Assembly (NCBI GenBank): GCA_964540795.1
Contig: CAZINX010000010.1
Span: 30,581 to 94,580, forward strand
DNA length: 64,000 nucleotides
Source: Dichotomicrobium sp964540795
GTDB lineage: Bacteria; Pseudomonadota; Alphaproteobacteria; Rhizobiales; Rhodomicrobiaceae
Reading direction: 5' to 3'
Position numbers and translations under genes: made by a program. The notes beneath the pieces are model-generated. The model made no database searches, was not told where the DNA came from, and saw only the letters and a program-made list of their open reading frames with translations. The number at the start of each line of letters is the position of its first letter. Within the stretch, counting starts at the first letter, position 1. Of the stretch, positions 17,162-25,985 are shown piece after piece.

Positions 17162-18505
17162 ATGACAGCACACGACGATGAAACGCCGAAGACGGGCGCG
17201 CGGCCGGATCGCCGGCAGTTCATCAAGCTCGCCGCCGGCGCGGCGGGCGTCGCCATGCTGCCGGGCGCGGGCGGTCAGGCGCGGGCCGAGCCGTTCAGGA
17301 CCGGCGCGCGCATCGTCATCGCCGGCGCGGGCGCTGGCGGCATCAGCGCGGCATCGCGCCTGTCGCAGATGACCGAGGGCGCGCGCATCACCATCATCGA
17401 CGCGCGCGAAAACCACTACTTCCAGCCGGGCTACACGCTGGTCGCCAGCGGGGTCTGGACCCAGGACAGGGTCATCTCCTCGAATGCCGAATATATTCCG
17501 CGCAACGTGGAGTGGATCAAATCCGCAGTCGCCGAGTTCGACCCGGACGGCAACAAGGTCGTCACGGCAGAGGGCCAGAACGTGCCCTACGACTTCCTGA
17601 TCGTGGCGACCGGCTGCATCCTCGACTATCCGGCCATCGAAGGCATGGAAGAAGGGTTGATCGGCCGCGAGGGCATATCGAGCATCTACGCCAGCCCGGA
17701 AGCCGCCGCCGCGTCGTGGGAAGCCATGCAGCAATTCGTCGAAACCGGCGGCACGGGTCTTTTCACCCGTCCGGCCACGGAGATGAAATGCGCCGGCGCC
17801 CCGCTCAAATACACGTTCCTCACCGATGACCGGCTCCGGCGCGCGGGCAATCGCGGCAAGGCCGAACTGATCTACAACGCGCACAACGACGAGACCTTCT
17901 CCGTGCCGGTTGTCGACGACAAGGTCCGCGAACTGTTCGCGCAGCGCGACATTTCATGGAACAAAAGCCACGTGCTCCGCGCCATCGATCCCGGCCAGCG
18001 CGTCGCCACCTTCGACACGCCGGAGGGCACGAAGGCGCTGGATTACGACTTCATCCACGTCATCCCGCCGATGCGCACGCCGGAGCCGGTGCGCAATTCC
18101 CCGCTGCCCTGGCGCGAAGGGCCGTTCGCGGCGGATGGCTGGATCGAGGTCGACAAGGCCACAATGCAGCACCGGCGCTACCCCAACGTTTTCGGCATCG
18201 GGGATGTCAACGGCGTGCCGAAGGGCAAGACGGCGGCCAGCGTGAAGTGGCAGATGCCGGTTGCCGCGCAGAACATGCTCGCGGTCGCGGCGGACAAGGA
18301 GATGACCGCGACCTATAACGGCTACACGTCCTGCCCGATGGTCACGCGCGTCGGCCAGGCCATGCTCATCGAGTTCGACTACGAGAACAATCTCGTGCCG
18401 TCCTTCCCGTTCATCGACCCGCTCAAGCCCATGTGGCTGTCCTGGGTGATCGAGGAGCAGGGTCTCAAACCCACCTACTACGCCATGTTGCGCGGGCTTG
18501 CCTGA
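17162..18505 (+). CDS. sqr: Tat-exported sulfide:quinone oxidoreductase
   Basis: GGGAG precedes ATG 17162. The 447-residue flavoprotein begins with a Tat-type signal (DRRQFIKLAAGAAGVA), so it is predicted to act on the periplasmic side. It has an FAD-binding GAGAGGISAASRL near residue 55 and a C-terminal GIGDVNGVPKGKTAASVKWQ segment. Three conserved-type cysteines lie at about C152, C210 and C391, the latter two matching the SQR disulfide pair. It would oxidise sulfide and pass electrons to quinone. Flavocytochrome c sulfide dehydrogenase is the main alternative, but the three-Cys pattern and C-terminal segment favour SQR. It is preceded by an FNR-type promoter and followed by a small membrane protein gene. 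Confidence 0.82.
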   Translation: MTAHDDETPKTGARPDRRQFIKLAAGAAGVAMLPGAGGQARAEPFRTGARIVIAGAGAGGISAASRLSQMTEGARITIIDARENHYFQPGYTLVASGVWTQDRVISSNAEYIPRNVEWIKSAVAEFDPDGNKVVTAEGQNVPYDFLIVATGCILDYPAIEGMEEGLIGREGISSIYASPEAAAASWEAMQQFVETGGTGLFTRPATEMKCAGAPLKYTFLTDDRLRRAGNRGKAELIYNAHNDETFSVPVVDDKVRELFAQRDISWNKSHVLRAIDPGQRVATFDTPEGTKALDYDFIHVIPPMRTPEPVRNSPLPWREGPFAADGWIEVDKATMQHRRYPNVFGIGDVNGVPKGKTAASVKWQMPVAAQNMLAVAADKEMTATYNGYTSCPMVTRVGQAMLIEFDYENNLVPSFPFIDPLKPMWLSWVIEEQGLKPTYYAMLRGLA

Positions 18506-18518
18506 GGGAGGTGCAGCA

Positions 18519-18896
18519 ATGAAAGACTTTCATCCCGTAACGCTATTCGCCATCGCCCAGGAGGCTCTGGGCATCTGGCTGTGGGCCGCTGTCGCCGCCG
18601 CTGCGCTGGTGGTGCTTCTGTATATCGTCGCCTTCGCCCGGGGCGTGCGCTTCGCCGGCGCGCCGCGGTCCCTCGCCTTCGTGATAGGCATCGGCGCGAG
18701 CATCGCCACGATCGTCGTTGCGCCGCTGCTCACGCAGGCGGCCTACCGTGATCTGGCCGGGCTGGTGGACTGGGGCGCGCTGATCCTTGCGGGCATTGGC
18801 GCAGGCGTCGCGGCGTTCCTCGCTCTGCTGCCGCTGTTCGCGCTGCTTGCGGGACGGCGTCGCGGCACGGCCCAGGCCGTGCCGCGCAGCGCCTGA
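18519..18896 (+). CDS. small four-helix membrane protein (DUF5368-like)
   Basis: ATG 18519 has GGGAGGT 7 bases upstream and lies 13 bases after the SQR gene, so the two are probably co-transcribed. The 125-residue protein has four hydrophobic segments (about residues 22-42, 52-73, 82-98 and 100-116) with few charges. It resembles small inner-membrane proteins of the DUF5368 type; that assignment is from memory and tentative. A role with the neighbouring sulfide oxidoreductase is suggested only by position. Confidence 0.75.
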   Translation: MKDFHPVTLFAIAQEALGIWLWAAVAAAALVVLLYIVAFARGVRFAGAPRSLAFVIGIGASIATIVVAPLLTQAAYRDLAGLVDWGALILAGIGAGVAAFLALLPLFALLAGRRRGTAQAVPRSA

Positions 18897-19002
18897 GCCA
18901 TCGCCTGAAGGGGCCGTGACCCACTACCTCTTGCCGCGTGCCATGCCAATGTCTTAGCCTTGTGCTCGGGAATTGCAACACCGGCAAGGGGCAAGCACAG
19001 GC

Positions 19003-19671
19003 ATGGCTTTCAGTACGGACGCATGGCAGCGCAACGCGCGCCTGATCGACACGATCCAGGAGATGGACTTCAACCGCAGCTTGAGCGCGGGTACGCTCGA
19101 TCAGGACGTCTTTAAGTATTACGTTATTCAGGACTCGATCTACCTCGCCGCCTATGCCCGCGCGCTGGCGGCCGCCGCCGTGAAGGCCCCGGACTCCGAG
19201 GCAATGCTGACCTTCACCGGCTCCGCGCAGGAGGCGATCCAGGTCGAGCGCGCGCTGCACGCCAGCTATTTCGAAAAATTCGGCATCGACCCGGCGCAGG
19301 TGCGCGTGGCTGAGCCGTCGCCCACATGCCTCGCCTACACGAGCTATATGCTCGGCGTCGCGCACACGGCGGGCTACGCCGAACTGGTCGCGGCGATCCT
19401 GCCGTGCTTCTGGGTCTACTGGGAGGTTGGCAAGCGCATCGACGCCGAAGCCTCAGCCGACAACCCCTACCGCGCGTGGATCGACACCTATGCCGACGAG
19501 AGCTTCGGCGAGGCCGTGCAGGCGGTGATCGGCCATGTCGACCGCGCGGCGGAGGCGGCCGGCCCCGATACAGTCGCCGCGATGCACCACGCCTTCACGC
19601 GCACGACCCAGTATGAGTGGATGTTCTGGGATGCGGCATGGCGTCGCGAGGACTGGCCCGTGAAACCATGA
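19003..19671 (+). CDS. tenA: TenA family thiaminase II / aminopyrimidine hydrolase
   Basis: The 222-residue all-helical protein has the TenA catalytic Cys in LPCFWVYWEVG at position 135, the same number as in Bacillus TenA. A C-terminal Glu lies in QYEWMFWDAAW. The family hydrolyses aminopyrimidine breakdown products of thiamin for salvage, or thiamin itself. The start at 19003 is supported by a weak AAGGGG about 12 bases upstream; an in-frame TTG at 18973 is less likely. No thiamin riboswitch is seen upstream. A ThiE-like gene lies 41 kb away. Confidence 0.88.
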   Translation: MAFSTDAWQRNARLIDTIQEMDFNRSLSAGTLDQDVFKYYVIQDSIYLAAYARALAAAAVKAPDSEAMLTFTGSAQEAIQVERALHASYFEKFGIDPAQVRVAEPSPTCLAYTSYMLGVAHTAGYAELVAAILPCFWVYWEVGKRIDAEASADNPYRAWIDTYADESFGEAVQAVIGHVDRAAEAAGPDTVAAMHHAFTRTTQYEWMFWDAAWRREDWPVKP

Positions 19672-19743
19672 GAATTCGCGCGGGCGCGCGATCGGGAAAT
19701 TTCTATGCTATGCTCCATGAGCGCCTTAATCATGGAGCTGCGC

Positions 19744-20580
19744 ATGGGTATTCGCGTTTTTGTTCTCAGTCTGACCATCGTTGTTTTTGCTTCTCTTTCC
19801 GCGCCTGCCATCGCGCAAGAGCCGCCGGCCGCCACCCGCTGTCTCGCGCTCGCCGAGAGTGTGCCGCGTGTCCAGTACGCCTCGCTGAACACCGCATCGC
19901 TGTCGCAGTTCGAGGTGAAGATCACCTTCGTCGGCCACGCGACCTTTCGCATCGAGAGCGCGGAGGGCGTCGTTATCGCCACCGATTATGCCGGCTACGC
20001 CGGACCGGGCCGCGTGCCCGACGTCGTAACGATGAACCACGCGCATTCGACGCACTACACCAACAACCCCGACCCGGCCATCGACCATGTGCTGCGCGGC
20101 TGGGGCACGGAGGACGCGCCCGCCAAGCACCACATTACCGTGGACGATGTCCTGATCCGCAACGTGACGACCGACATCCGCCGCTGGGGCGGCATCCGCG
20201 AGAAGGACGGCAACTCGATCTTCATCTTCGAGGTGGCCGACATCTGCATCGGGCATCTGGGGCATCTGCACCACACGCTCGGCCCGGAATACCTCGGGAT
20301 GATTGGCCAACTCGACGTGGTCATGGTGCCGGTCGACGGCTCCTACACGATGGCTCAGCCCGCGATGATGAGGGTGCTGGAGCTGCTGAAGGCCCGGCTC
20401 GTCCTGCCGATGCACTATTTCAGCCGGAACCGGCTGCAGACTTTTCTGGACCGGGTTGGCGAGGGTTATGACGTGGAGATCAGCAAATCCCCCTCGATCA
20501 CCGTCACCGCGGCCAGCCTGCCGGCGAAGCCGACCGTGATGGTCCTGCCAGGGCCGGAGTTGCGCGGCTTCATCGACTAA
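19744..20580 (+). CDS. periplasmic metallo-beta-lactamase-fold protein with an atypical HxHxxH motif
   Basis: ATG 19744 follows a close GGAG; an upstream ATG at 19705 would spoil the signal peptide. The 278-residue protein starts with a Sec signal (about residues 1-25, ending PAIAQ). It has the MBL-fold beta strand KITFVGHATFRIES, as in UlaG-like proteins. The zinc motif reads HAHSTH, with Thr where HxHxDH has Asp. Later His and Asp residues (GHLGHLHHTLG, VPVDGSYTM, LPMHYF) could complete a metal site. The substrate is unknown. It appears to be monocistronic. Confidence 0.75.
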   Translation: MGIRVFVLSLTIVVFASLSAPAIAQEPPAATRCLALAESVPRVQYASLNTASLSQFEVKITFVGHATFRIESAEGVVIATDYAGYAGPGRVPDVVTMNHAHSTHYTNNPDPAIDHVLRGWGTEDAPAKHHITVDDVLIRNVTTDIRRWGGIREKDGNSIFIFEVADICIGHLGHLHHTLGPEYLGMIGQLDVVMVPVDGSYTMAQPAMMRVLELLKARLVLPMHYFSRNRLQTFLDRVGEGYDVEISKSPSITVTAASLPAKPTVMVLPGPELRGFID

Positions 20581-20809
20581 CAGCAGTTGCGGCCGGATGG
20601 ATGTCTACGGCGTCGACCTCGCCAGCCGGCCGCGCCCGCTCATACCGACCCGCCCGAAGGCTGGATCGCCGATCAGGGCGCGCGCCCGGATGCTTGACGA
20701 AGTCTTTCCAAGTGCAGCCTGTCCCATTTGAGCAAATGTCGCGACGAAATATTAGTCTCGATCGGATTTACTTGTTTCCGAAATCGAGTTGTGGCGTTTG
20801 GAAGGCCCC

Positions 20810-23584
20810 ATGCACTGGGACGGCATCGCGAAGGCTTGCCCTGACGGAATTCTGGTCGTTGACCGGAGTGGGCGGATTATGTGGGTCAACGATGCGGCGC
20901 GCCGCATGTTCGGCTGGCCGGGCAATTCGTTGATCGGCCAGCACGTCAACATGCTTGTACCCCAAGGTCTTCGCCGGCGCCATGCAGCCATGATGCGCGC
21001 CAGGCGCGGGTCGCTGCGCAGTCCGGTCAACATGTCCCGCTGGCGGCCCGCCCGGGCCCAGCGCCGCAACGGCACGCAGTTCCCCATCAGGGTCTGGCTC
21101 GCCAGCGACACAGAGTACGGCCAGCAGCGCGTCGTCGCCTTCGTCCGCGACATGAGCGAACTTGCCGCGAGCGAGGCCGCCGTCGTCGACGCGCACGCCG
21201 CGCTTGCGGAGAAGGGCGAGCAAAACGCCCTGCTCGCGCTGGTCGCCGAGCATATCTCCGACTGCGTCGTGATTACCGACGCGCAAGGCCGTGTGATCTG
21301 GGTCAACAAGGCGATGGAGCGGCTCACCGGCTACAGCGCGGACGAGTTTCGCGGGCGCAGGCCTGGCGATTTGCTGCAGGGACCGGAGACCGACCCGGCT
21401 GCCGTGCAGCGTATCGCCGCGGCGCTCCGCGCTGGTGAGGATATCCGCTGCACGCTTCTCAATTACGCCAAGAGCGGCGAGAGCTACTGGACCGACCTGA
21501 ACATCTGCCCAGTTCGGGATGCCGAAGGCCGGATCGACAAGTTCATCGCCGTGCAGCGCGACGTCACGGCGGACTGCCAGCAGAAGCGGGCGCTGGACGC
21601 CGCCCGGCGCGCGGCGGAGCGGGCCGAGAGCCGTCTGTCATCGGCGATCGAGGCCATCTCGGAAGGCTTCGTCATCTACGACGAATATGACCGGCTGGTC
21701 ATGGCCAACAGCGCCTACAAGCAGATGCGCGCGGAAGACGCCGACAAGATCGTCCCGGGCGTCACCTTCGAGGACATCGTGCGGACAGCCGTGGAGCGCG
21801 GCCATTTCGATACCGAAGGCGAAGACCCTGAGACCTGGGTTCAGCGCCAGATCGAAGCCCGCAAGTCGGCTACCGATGTGGAGACGCTGGTTCACTTTAC
21901 CGACGGGCGCTGGATGCTGCGCCGGGAGCGGCGCACGCCGCAGGGCGAGATGATCGGCATCCGCTCGGACATCACCGGGTTCAAACGGCAGGAAGAGGCG
22001 CTGCGCGACGCCAAACTGAAGGCCGAACGCGCGGAGAACCGGCTGGCTTCGGCGATCGAGGCGATCTCCGAAGGGTTCGTGATCTACGATGCCGACGACC
22101 GTCTCGTCATGTGCAACAGCGCGCTGCGCGAACAATTCCCATTCCTCGCCGACCAGCTCGTACCCGGCGCGAAATTCGAGGATCTCATCCGCACCGCTGC
22201 CGAAAACGGTCACTTCGATACGCAGGGCGAGGATCCCGGAACCTGGGTCGAACGGCAGATCGCAAAGCGCCGCGAGAGCGACCATGCCGAGACGCTGGTT
22301 CATTTTACCGACGGGCGATGGATGCTGCGCCGGGAGCGGCGCACGCCGCAGGGCGAGATGATCGGCATCCGCTCCGACGTCACCGCCTTCAAGCAGCAGG
22401 AAGCGGCGCTTGAAGAAGCCAGGGCAAGGGCCGAAGCCGCCGACAAGGCCAAGAGCGAGTTCGTCGCCAATATCAGTCACGAGCTGCGCACGCCAATCAA
22501 CGGGATCATGGGCTTCGTCCAGCTCATGCTGATGGATGAGCTTCTGGAGAAACAGCGCGAGCGCGCCGAGATCATCCGATCCTCGTCCGAGCACCTGCTG
22601 CAACTCGTCAACGACCTGCTCGACCTGTCGCGGATCGCCAGCAACAGCATCGAACTGACGCCGGAGCCGTTCGATCTCGCGGCCCTGGCGCAGGAGACGG
22701 TAAGCCTGCTGAAGCCGCTCGCCGACGCAAAGGGGCTTGCGCTGCACGCTGACGTTTCCCTGCCCGCGAACGCGATGGTCGACGGGGACCGGGCGCGGGT
22801 GCGGCAAATTCTGTTCAACCTGATCGGCAACGGCATCAACTATACGAAGACGGGCGGGGTGACGCTCGCCGTGCGCGCCGCAGACAGCGCCGTTCTCTTC
22901 GAGATTGCCGACACGGGTTCCGGCATCCCGCCGGAGAAGCTGGAAGCGATCTTCGACCGCTTCACCCGCGCGGAGAGCGCAAGCATTTCGGGCGGCGCGG
23001 GCCTTGGTCTGGCGATCACGAAGGGCCTGGTCGAGCTGATGAATGGCAAGATTGACGTGCGCAGCGCGCCCGGGTCCGGCTCGACCTTCACGGTCCGCCT
23101 GCCGTTGCCCGTGTGCGCGCCGGATCCGGGTTCGGGGTCGGGGCCGGAAACGGGCGGAGCCGAGCCCTCGTCCGCCGGCTATGACATTCTTGTCGCAGAG
23201 GATCATCCGGTGAACCAGCGGCTCATCAGCGAGATGCTCGACGCGCTGCAGTGCCAGGTCACGTTGGCGGAGACCGGCCGGCAGGCGCTGGACGCGGTCG
23301 AGACAGGCGACTTCGACCTGATAATCATGGACAACCAGATGCCGGAAATGACCGGGCTGGAGGCCATCGACCGCATCCGCGCGCGCAGGGACTGGAAGCG
23401 GCGCATCCCGATCATCGCGCTCACCGCCAACGCCATGCGCGGCGCGGAAACCGCCTATGCGGCAAAAGGCGTGGAGGCCTTCCTCACCAAGCCCTTCGAG
23501 TTGAATGAGGTCGTCGCGACGATCCGTCGGCTCGGACAGGCCGGCCGCCAAATCCGCGTGAAGGCGCGCGCCAAAACGCGGTGA
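20810..23584 (+). CDS. hybrid sensor histidine kinase with four PAS domains and a receiver
   Basis: GGAAGG just before ATG 20810 decides the start. The 924-residue protein has no transmembrane segment. Domains in order are PAS (about 1-120), PAS-PAC (about 145-265), two tandem PAS-7-like units (about 269-404 and 405-540), HisKA with phospho-accepting H557 (NISHELRTP), HATPase (GDRARVRQILFNLIGNGINYTKTG; GAGLGLAITKGL), and a receiver with D841 (IIMDNQMPEM). The two central PAS units are 136-residue repeats. It is probably a cytoplasmic redox or light-type sensor that phosphorelays to an unlinked partner. No response-regulator gene is adjacent. Confidence 0.9.
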   Translation: MHWDGIAKACPDGILVVDRSGRIMWVNDAARRMFGWPGNSLIGQHVNMLVPQGLRRRHAAMMRARRGSLRSPVNMSRWRPARAQRRNGTQFPIRVWLASDTEYGQQRVVAFVRDMSELAASEAAVVDAHAALAEKGEQNALLALVAEHISDCVVITDAQGRVIWVNKAMERLTGYSADEFRGRRPGDLLQGPETDPAAVQRIAAALRAGEDIRCTLLNYAKSGESYWTDLNICPVRDAEGRIDKFIAVQRDVTADCQQKRALDAARRAAERAESRLSSAIEAISEGFVIYDEYDRLVMANSAYKQMRAEDADKIVPGVTFEDIVRTAVERGHFDTEGEDPETWVQRQIEARKSATDVETLVHFTDGRWMLRRERRTPQGEMIGIRSDITGFKRQEEALRDAKLKAERAENRLASAIEAISEGFVIYDADDRLVMCNSALREQFPFLADQLVPGAKFEDLIRTAAENGHFDTQGEDPGTWVERQIAKRRESDHAETLVHFTDGRWMLRRERRTPQGEMIGIRSDVTAFKQQEAALEEARARAEAADKAKSEFVANISHELRTPINGIMGFVQLMLMDELLEKQRERAEIIRSSSEHLLQLVNDLLDLSRIASNSIELTPEPFDLAALAQETVSLLKPLADAKGLALHADVSLPANAMVDGDRARVRQILFNLIGNGINYTKTGGVTLAVRAADSAVLFEIADTGSGIPPEKLEAIFDRFTRAESASISGGAGLGLAITKGLVELMNGKIDVRSAPGSGSTFTVRLPLPVCAPDPGSGSGPETGGAEPSSAGYDILVAEDHPVNQRLISEMLDALQCQVTLAETGRQALDAVETGDFDLIIMDNQMPEMTGLEAIDRIRARRDWKRRIPIIALTANAMRGAETAYAAKGVEAFLTKPFELNEVVATIRRLGQAGRQIRVKARAKTR
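21614..22429 (+). repeat. tandem 408-bp duplication encoding two PAS domains
   Basis: Unit 1 (21614-22021) and unit 2 (22022-22429) align codon for codon without gaps. Most of the unit is moderately diverged, but the stretch starting at 21881 and at 22289 is nearly identical at the DNA level for about 90 bases, with only a few mismatches. This suggests an old duplication with recent local gene conversion or strong constraint. Confidence 0.85.
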
Positions 23585-23769
23585 TCGGCGGCCGCGCCGG
23601 TGTATCGAATACTCCCGGCTGAATGCATATGGCTCCGCAACCGATGCCGCGGTTGCTCGCGACACCCATCCCGCGATACTTAATTCACTGGAGTCATAAT
23701 TGCGGAAAGCGACGCTGCGGCCTCGGATGCCGCACCGCGCATATGCGGCCTATCAGGGAGGAAGCTGCC

Positions 23770-24315
23770 ATGAAGATGTCCGGTTCGCACATGCTGCCAG
23801 CGCCGCGTCAGGAGGTCTGGGAAAAGCTGAACGATCCGTCGGTGCTCCAGCGGTGCATTCCCGGCTGCCAAAGCCTTGAGCAGGTGGGCGAGAACAAGCT
23901 GGCGGCCGTCGTGAACGTCAAGATCGGCCCGATGAACACCAGGTTTAACGGCGAGGTGGAACTGAAAGACCTGAACCCGCCGGAATCCTACCGGATCGAG
24001 GGCAGCGGCAGCGGCGGCCAGGCCGGCTCGGCTTCTGGCGGGGCGAATGTGCGGCTGGCGGAAAATGGCGGCGATACGGAACTATCTTACGATGTCGACG
24101 CGCGCGTCAGCGGCAAGATCGCCCAGCTCGGCAACCGCCTGATCGACGCGACCGCGCGCAGCATGGCGGAGAAATTCTTCGCCAACTTCGCCAACGAGAT
24201 CGAGCGGCCGGGCGCGGCCCCCGTGCATACCGAGGCGATCAGCATCCCGTCCTGGGTATGGATCGTGATGGCGGTGCTGGTTGCGCTGTTGCTCTTGTTC
24301 TTCGCGTTCGGTTAG
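23770..24315 (+). CDS. CoxG family (SRPBCC) protein with a C-terminal membrane anchor
   Basis: GGGAGGAAG precedes ATG 23770. The 181-residue protein has the CoxG/CO-dehydrogenase subunit G fold: LPAPRQEVWEKLNDPSVLQRCIPGCQSLEQ at the N-terminus, IGPMNTRFNGEVEL, and NVRLAENGGDTELSYDVDARVSGKIAQLG. A single hydrophobic helix ends the protein. Family members help assemble or recruit molybdenum hydroxylases at the membrane, but no coxMSL-type genes occur here. A MobA-like nucleotidyltransferase gene lies 2.4 kb downstream. It overlaps the convergent rpe by 4 bases. Confidence 0.83.
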   Translation: MKMSGSHMLPAPRQEVWEKLNDPSVLQRCIPGCQSLEQVGENKLAAVVNVKIGPMNTRFNGEVELKDLNPPESYRIEGSGSGGQAGSASGGANVRLAENGGDTELSYDVDARVSGKIAQLGNRLIDATARSMAEKFFANFANEIERPGAAPVHTEAISIPSWVWIVMAVLVALLLLFFAFG

Positions 24316-25010
24316 CCGGCGGGGCGGGCGCTCTGCGCCGCCGCGCGGATCGCGCGGATGTTCTCGCCGTAGGTCTGCGGGTTATCGACCGAGCCGCCCC
24401 CGAACACCGCTGATCCCGCAACCAGCACGTCCGCCCCGGCCTCGGCCACCTGCGGCGCTGTCTCCGGCGTGATGCCGCCATCAACCTGGATATGGATTGG
24501 CCGGTCGCCGATCATCGCGCGCAGGCGGCGGATCTTGTCGAGTTGCGAGGTGATGAATTTCTGCCCGCCGAAGCCGGGGTTCACGGTCATCACCAGCACC
24601 AGATCGCAAAGATCGAGCAGGTATTCCGCCGCCTCGACAGGCGTGCCGGGGTTGAGCGCGATGCCTGCCTTCGCGCCTGTGGCGCGGATGGCTTGCAGCG
24701 TGCGGTGCGTGTGCGGGCCGGCTTCGGGATGGGCCGTGATGATGTCCGCGCCGGCTTCCGCGAACGCCGCGATGTAGGGATCGACCGGCGCGATCATCAG
24801 ATGCACGTCCATCACGGTGGTGACATGCGGGCGGATCGCCTTCACCAGCGGCGGCCCGAAGGTGAGGTTGGGCACGAAATGCCCGTCCATCACATCGACA
24901 TGCACCCAGTCGCAGCCCTGCGCCTCGATCGCGCGGATTTCCGCGCCGAAATTGGCGAAGTCCGCCGACAGGATCGAAGGTGCGATCTTGATGCTGCGGT
25001 CAAAGCTCAT
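24312..25010 (-). CDS. rpe: ribulose-phosphate 3-epimerase
   Basis: The 232-residue TIM-barrel protein has all family signatures: IAPSILSADFANFGAEI, VHVDVMDGHFVPNLTFGPPLV, MDVHLMI, NPGFGGQKFI, and IHIQVDGGITPETA. It interconverts ribulose and xylulose 5-phosphates in the pentose phosphate or Calvin pathway. Its start codon lies only three bases after the stop of an AT-rich foreign-looking gene on the same strand. Its native upstream region has therefore apparently been replaced. The Shine-Dalgarno sequence there is weak. Confidence 0.95.
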   Translation of the reverse strand: MSFDRSIKIAPSILSADFANFGAEIRAIEAQGCDWVHVDVMDGHFVPNLTFGPPLVKAIRPHVTTVMDVHLMIAPVDPYIAAFAEAGADIITAHPEAGPHTHRTLQAIRATGAKAGIALNPGTPVEAAEYLLDLCDLVLVMTVNPGFGGQKFITSQLDKIRRLRAMIGDRPIHIQVDGGITPETAPQVAEAGADVLVAGSAVFGGGSVDNPQTYGENIRAIRAAAQSARPAG

Positions 25011-25013
25011 GCT

Positions 25014-25985
25014 CTAATCTCTGTTGACTAAATTTTTGGTGGTTGGGTTCTCTGGGAGCTGACAAAAATTCTCCAAACGTATATATCGTTGGCCCATTGT
25101 GAACGCATCTCCAGCTCCGCGTGGTTTGTGAGGGATCGGCACCCCCCTGTTCACGGTTTTTGTATCAGCTGATTCTTGACGGGATAGTTTAAATACTTGC
25201 AAAATTTCTCCCTCAACAATTCGGTTATGACGCACTTCGTTGCGAATATATTCCTGCAATTCACAATCTTCTTTGTTTGTAAAATTAATAGAACAAAAAA
25301 TCGGACCGTAGCGCTTCAGAACCTTTGCTAATTTCGGCTGCACAGCCTGCTCTGCATAAAAGCCAAAATATTCAACAGGACGGAAGCTGCGATTCGGTTG
25401 GCAACGATAAAAACCCGTTTCTATATAGTGCGGCCATGCTTTTCTTGCCGCTACAATACAGACCTCTCGGCGTGGCAACAAATCAAGTCTCGGATCTGCG
25501 AACAACCAACGCAAATTTCTCAACATAAAATCGTCACGCTCCGAGATGAATTGGTCTTCATCCCTGATAATCTCTGCTATTGTTTGGTCAAAATCGCCAA
25601 AGGATGCCCACCGCAATTTATTGCTCTGTAATTCTAAAACCTTCTGAGGTTGCTCATTGTCTGGCGTGAGTAGCAGAAGATACCCATTCTTATCGTTATT
25701 GATTCGTTCTAAATGTTGGTTTAGTTGAGGTTGAAGTATGGCGTTGCGCGTTATTTTAGTTTCGATCAGCACGTTAATATTGCTTGTAATTTTAGCATCA
25801 GGAACGCCTTGACCGCCTTGGACAGCTTGGTTCTGAAAGTTTATCAAGTTAAATTCACTGTTACCCAAAAGTCGACTCAGGATCGTTTCGGTCAACTCGA
25901 TTGAGATAGAGCGAAATACGGCGAGGATTGCAGAGGTGACGCGGTTCTCTGGGCCTTGATAAGGCGAAAAGATTGATTCCGGCAT
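25014..25985 (-). CDS. PD-(D/E)XK nuclease-like protein in an AT-rich islet
   Basis: The gene is markedly AT-rich (about 40-45% GC by eye) against roughly 65% around it, which indicates recent horizontal gain. A strong AAGGAGGAGG precedes ATG 25985. The 323-residue protein has an N-terminal helical region. It then shows VPDAKITSNINVLIETKI, which fits the PD-x(n)-ExK active-site pattern of PD-(D/E)XK nucleases (PD near residue 62, ETK about 13 residues later). The rest, with LLTPDNEQP and RYGPIFCSINF segments, is not recognised. It may be a solitary defence nuclease or a restriction-like effector. Neither a methyltransferase nor a mobile-element gene is adjacent. Confidence 0.6.
   Translation of the reverse strand: MPESIFSPYQGPENRVTSAILAVFRSISIELTETILSRLLGNSEFNLINFQNQAVQGGQGVPDAKITSNINVLIETKITRNAILQPQLNQHLERINNDKNGYLLLLTPDNEQPQKVLELQSNKLRWASFGDFDQTIAEIIRDEDQFISERDDFMLRNLRWLFADPRLDLLPRREVCIVAARKAWPHYIETGFYRCQPNRSFRPVEYFGFYAEQAVQPKLAKVLKRYGPIFCSINFTNKEDCELQEYIRNEVRHNRIVEGEILQVFKLSRQESADTKTVNRGVPIPHKPRGAGDAFTMGQRYIRLENFCQLPENPTTKNLVNRD

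Noticed and set aside
14334..17171. Long open frame (945 codons) on the minus strand opposite an RND permease gene
   Set aside because: It is His/Arg/Glu-rich low-complexity translation typical of antisense frames in GC-rich genes. The plus-strand permease is unmistakable and fills the region.
18897..19002. Possible thiamin riboswitch upstream of tenA
   Set aside because: Neither the conserved CUGAGA nor the P4/P5 motif of the TPP riboswitch is present in the 105-base gap.
21638..23665. 675-codon frame on the minus strand across the hybrid histidine kinase
   Set aside because: It is antisense to PAS, HisKA and receiver domains. Its apparent internal repeats simply mirror the duplicated PAS units.
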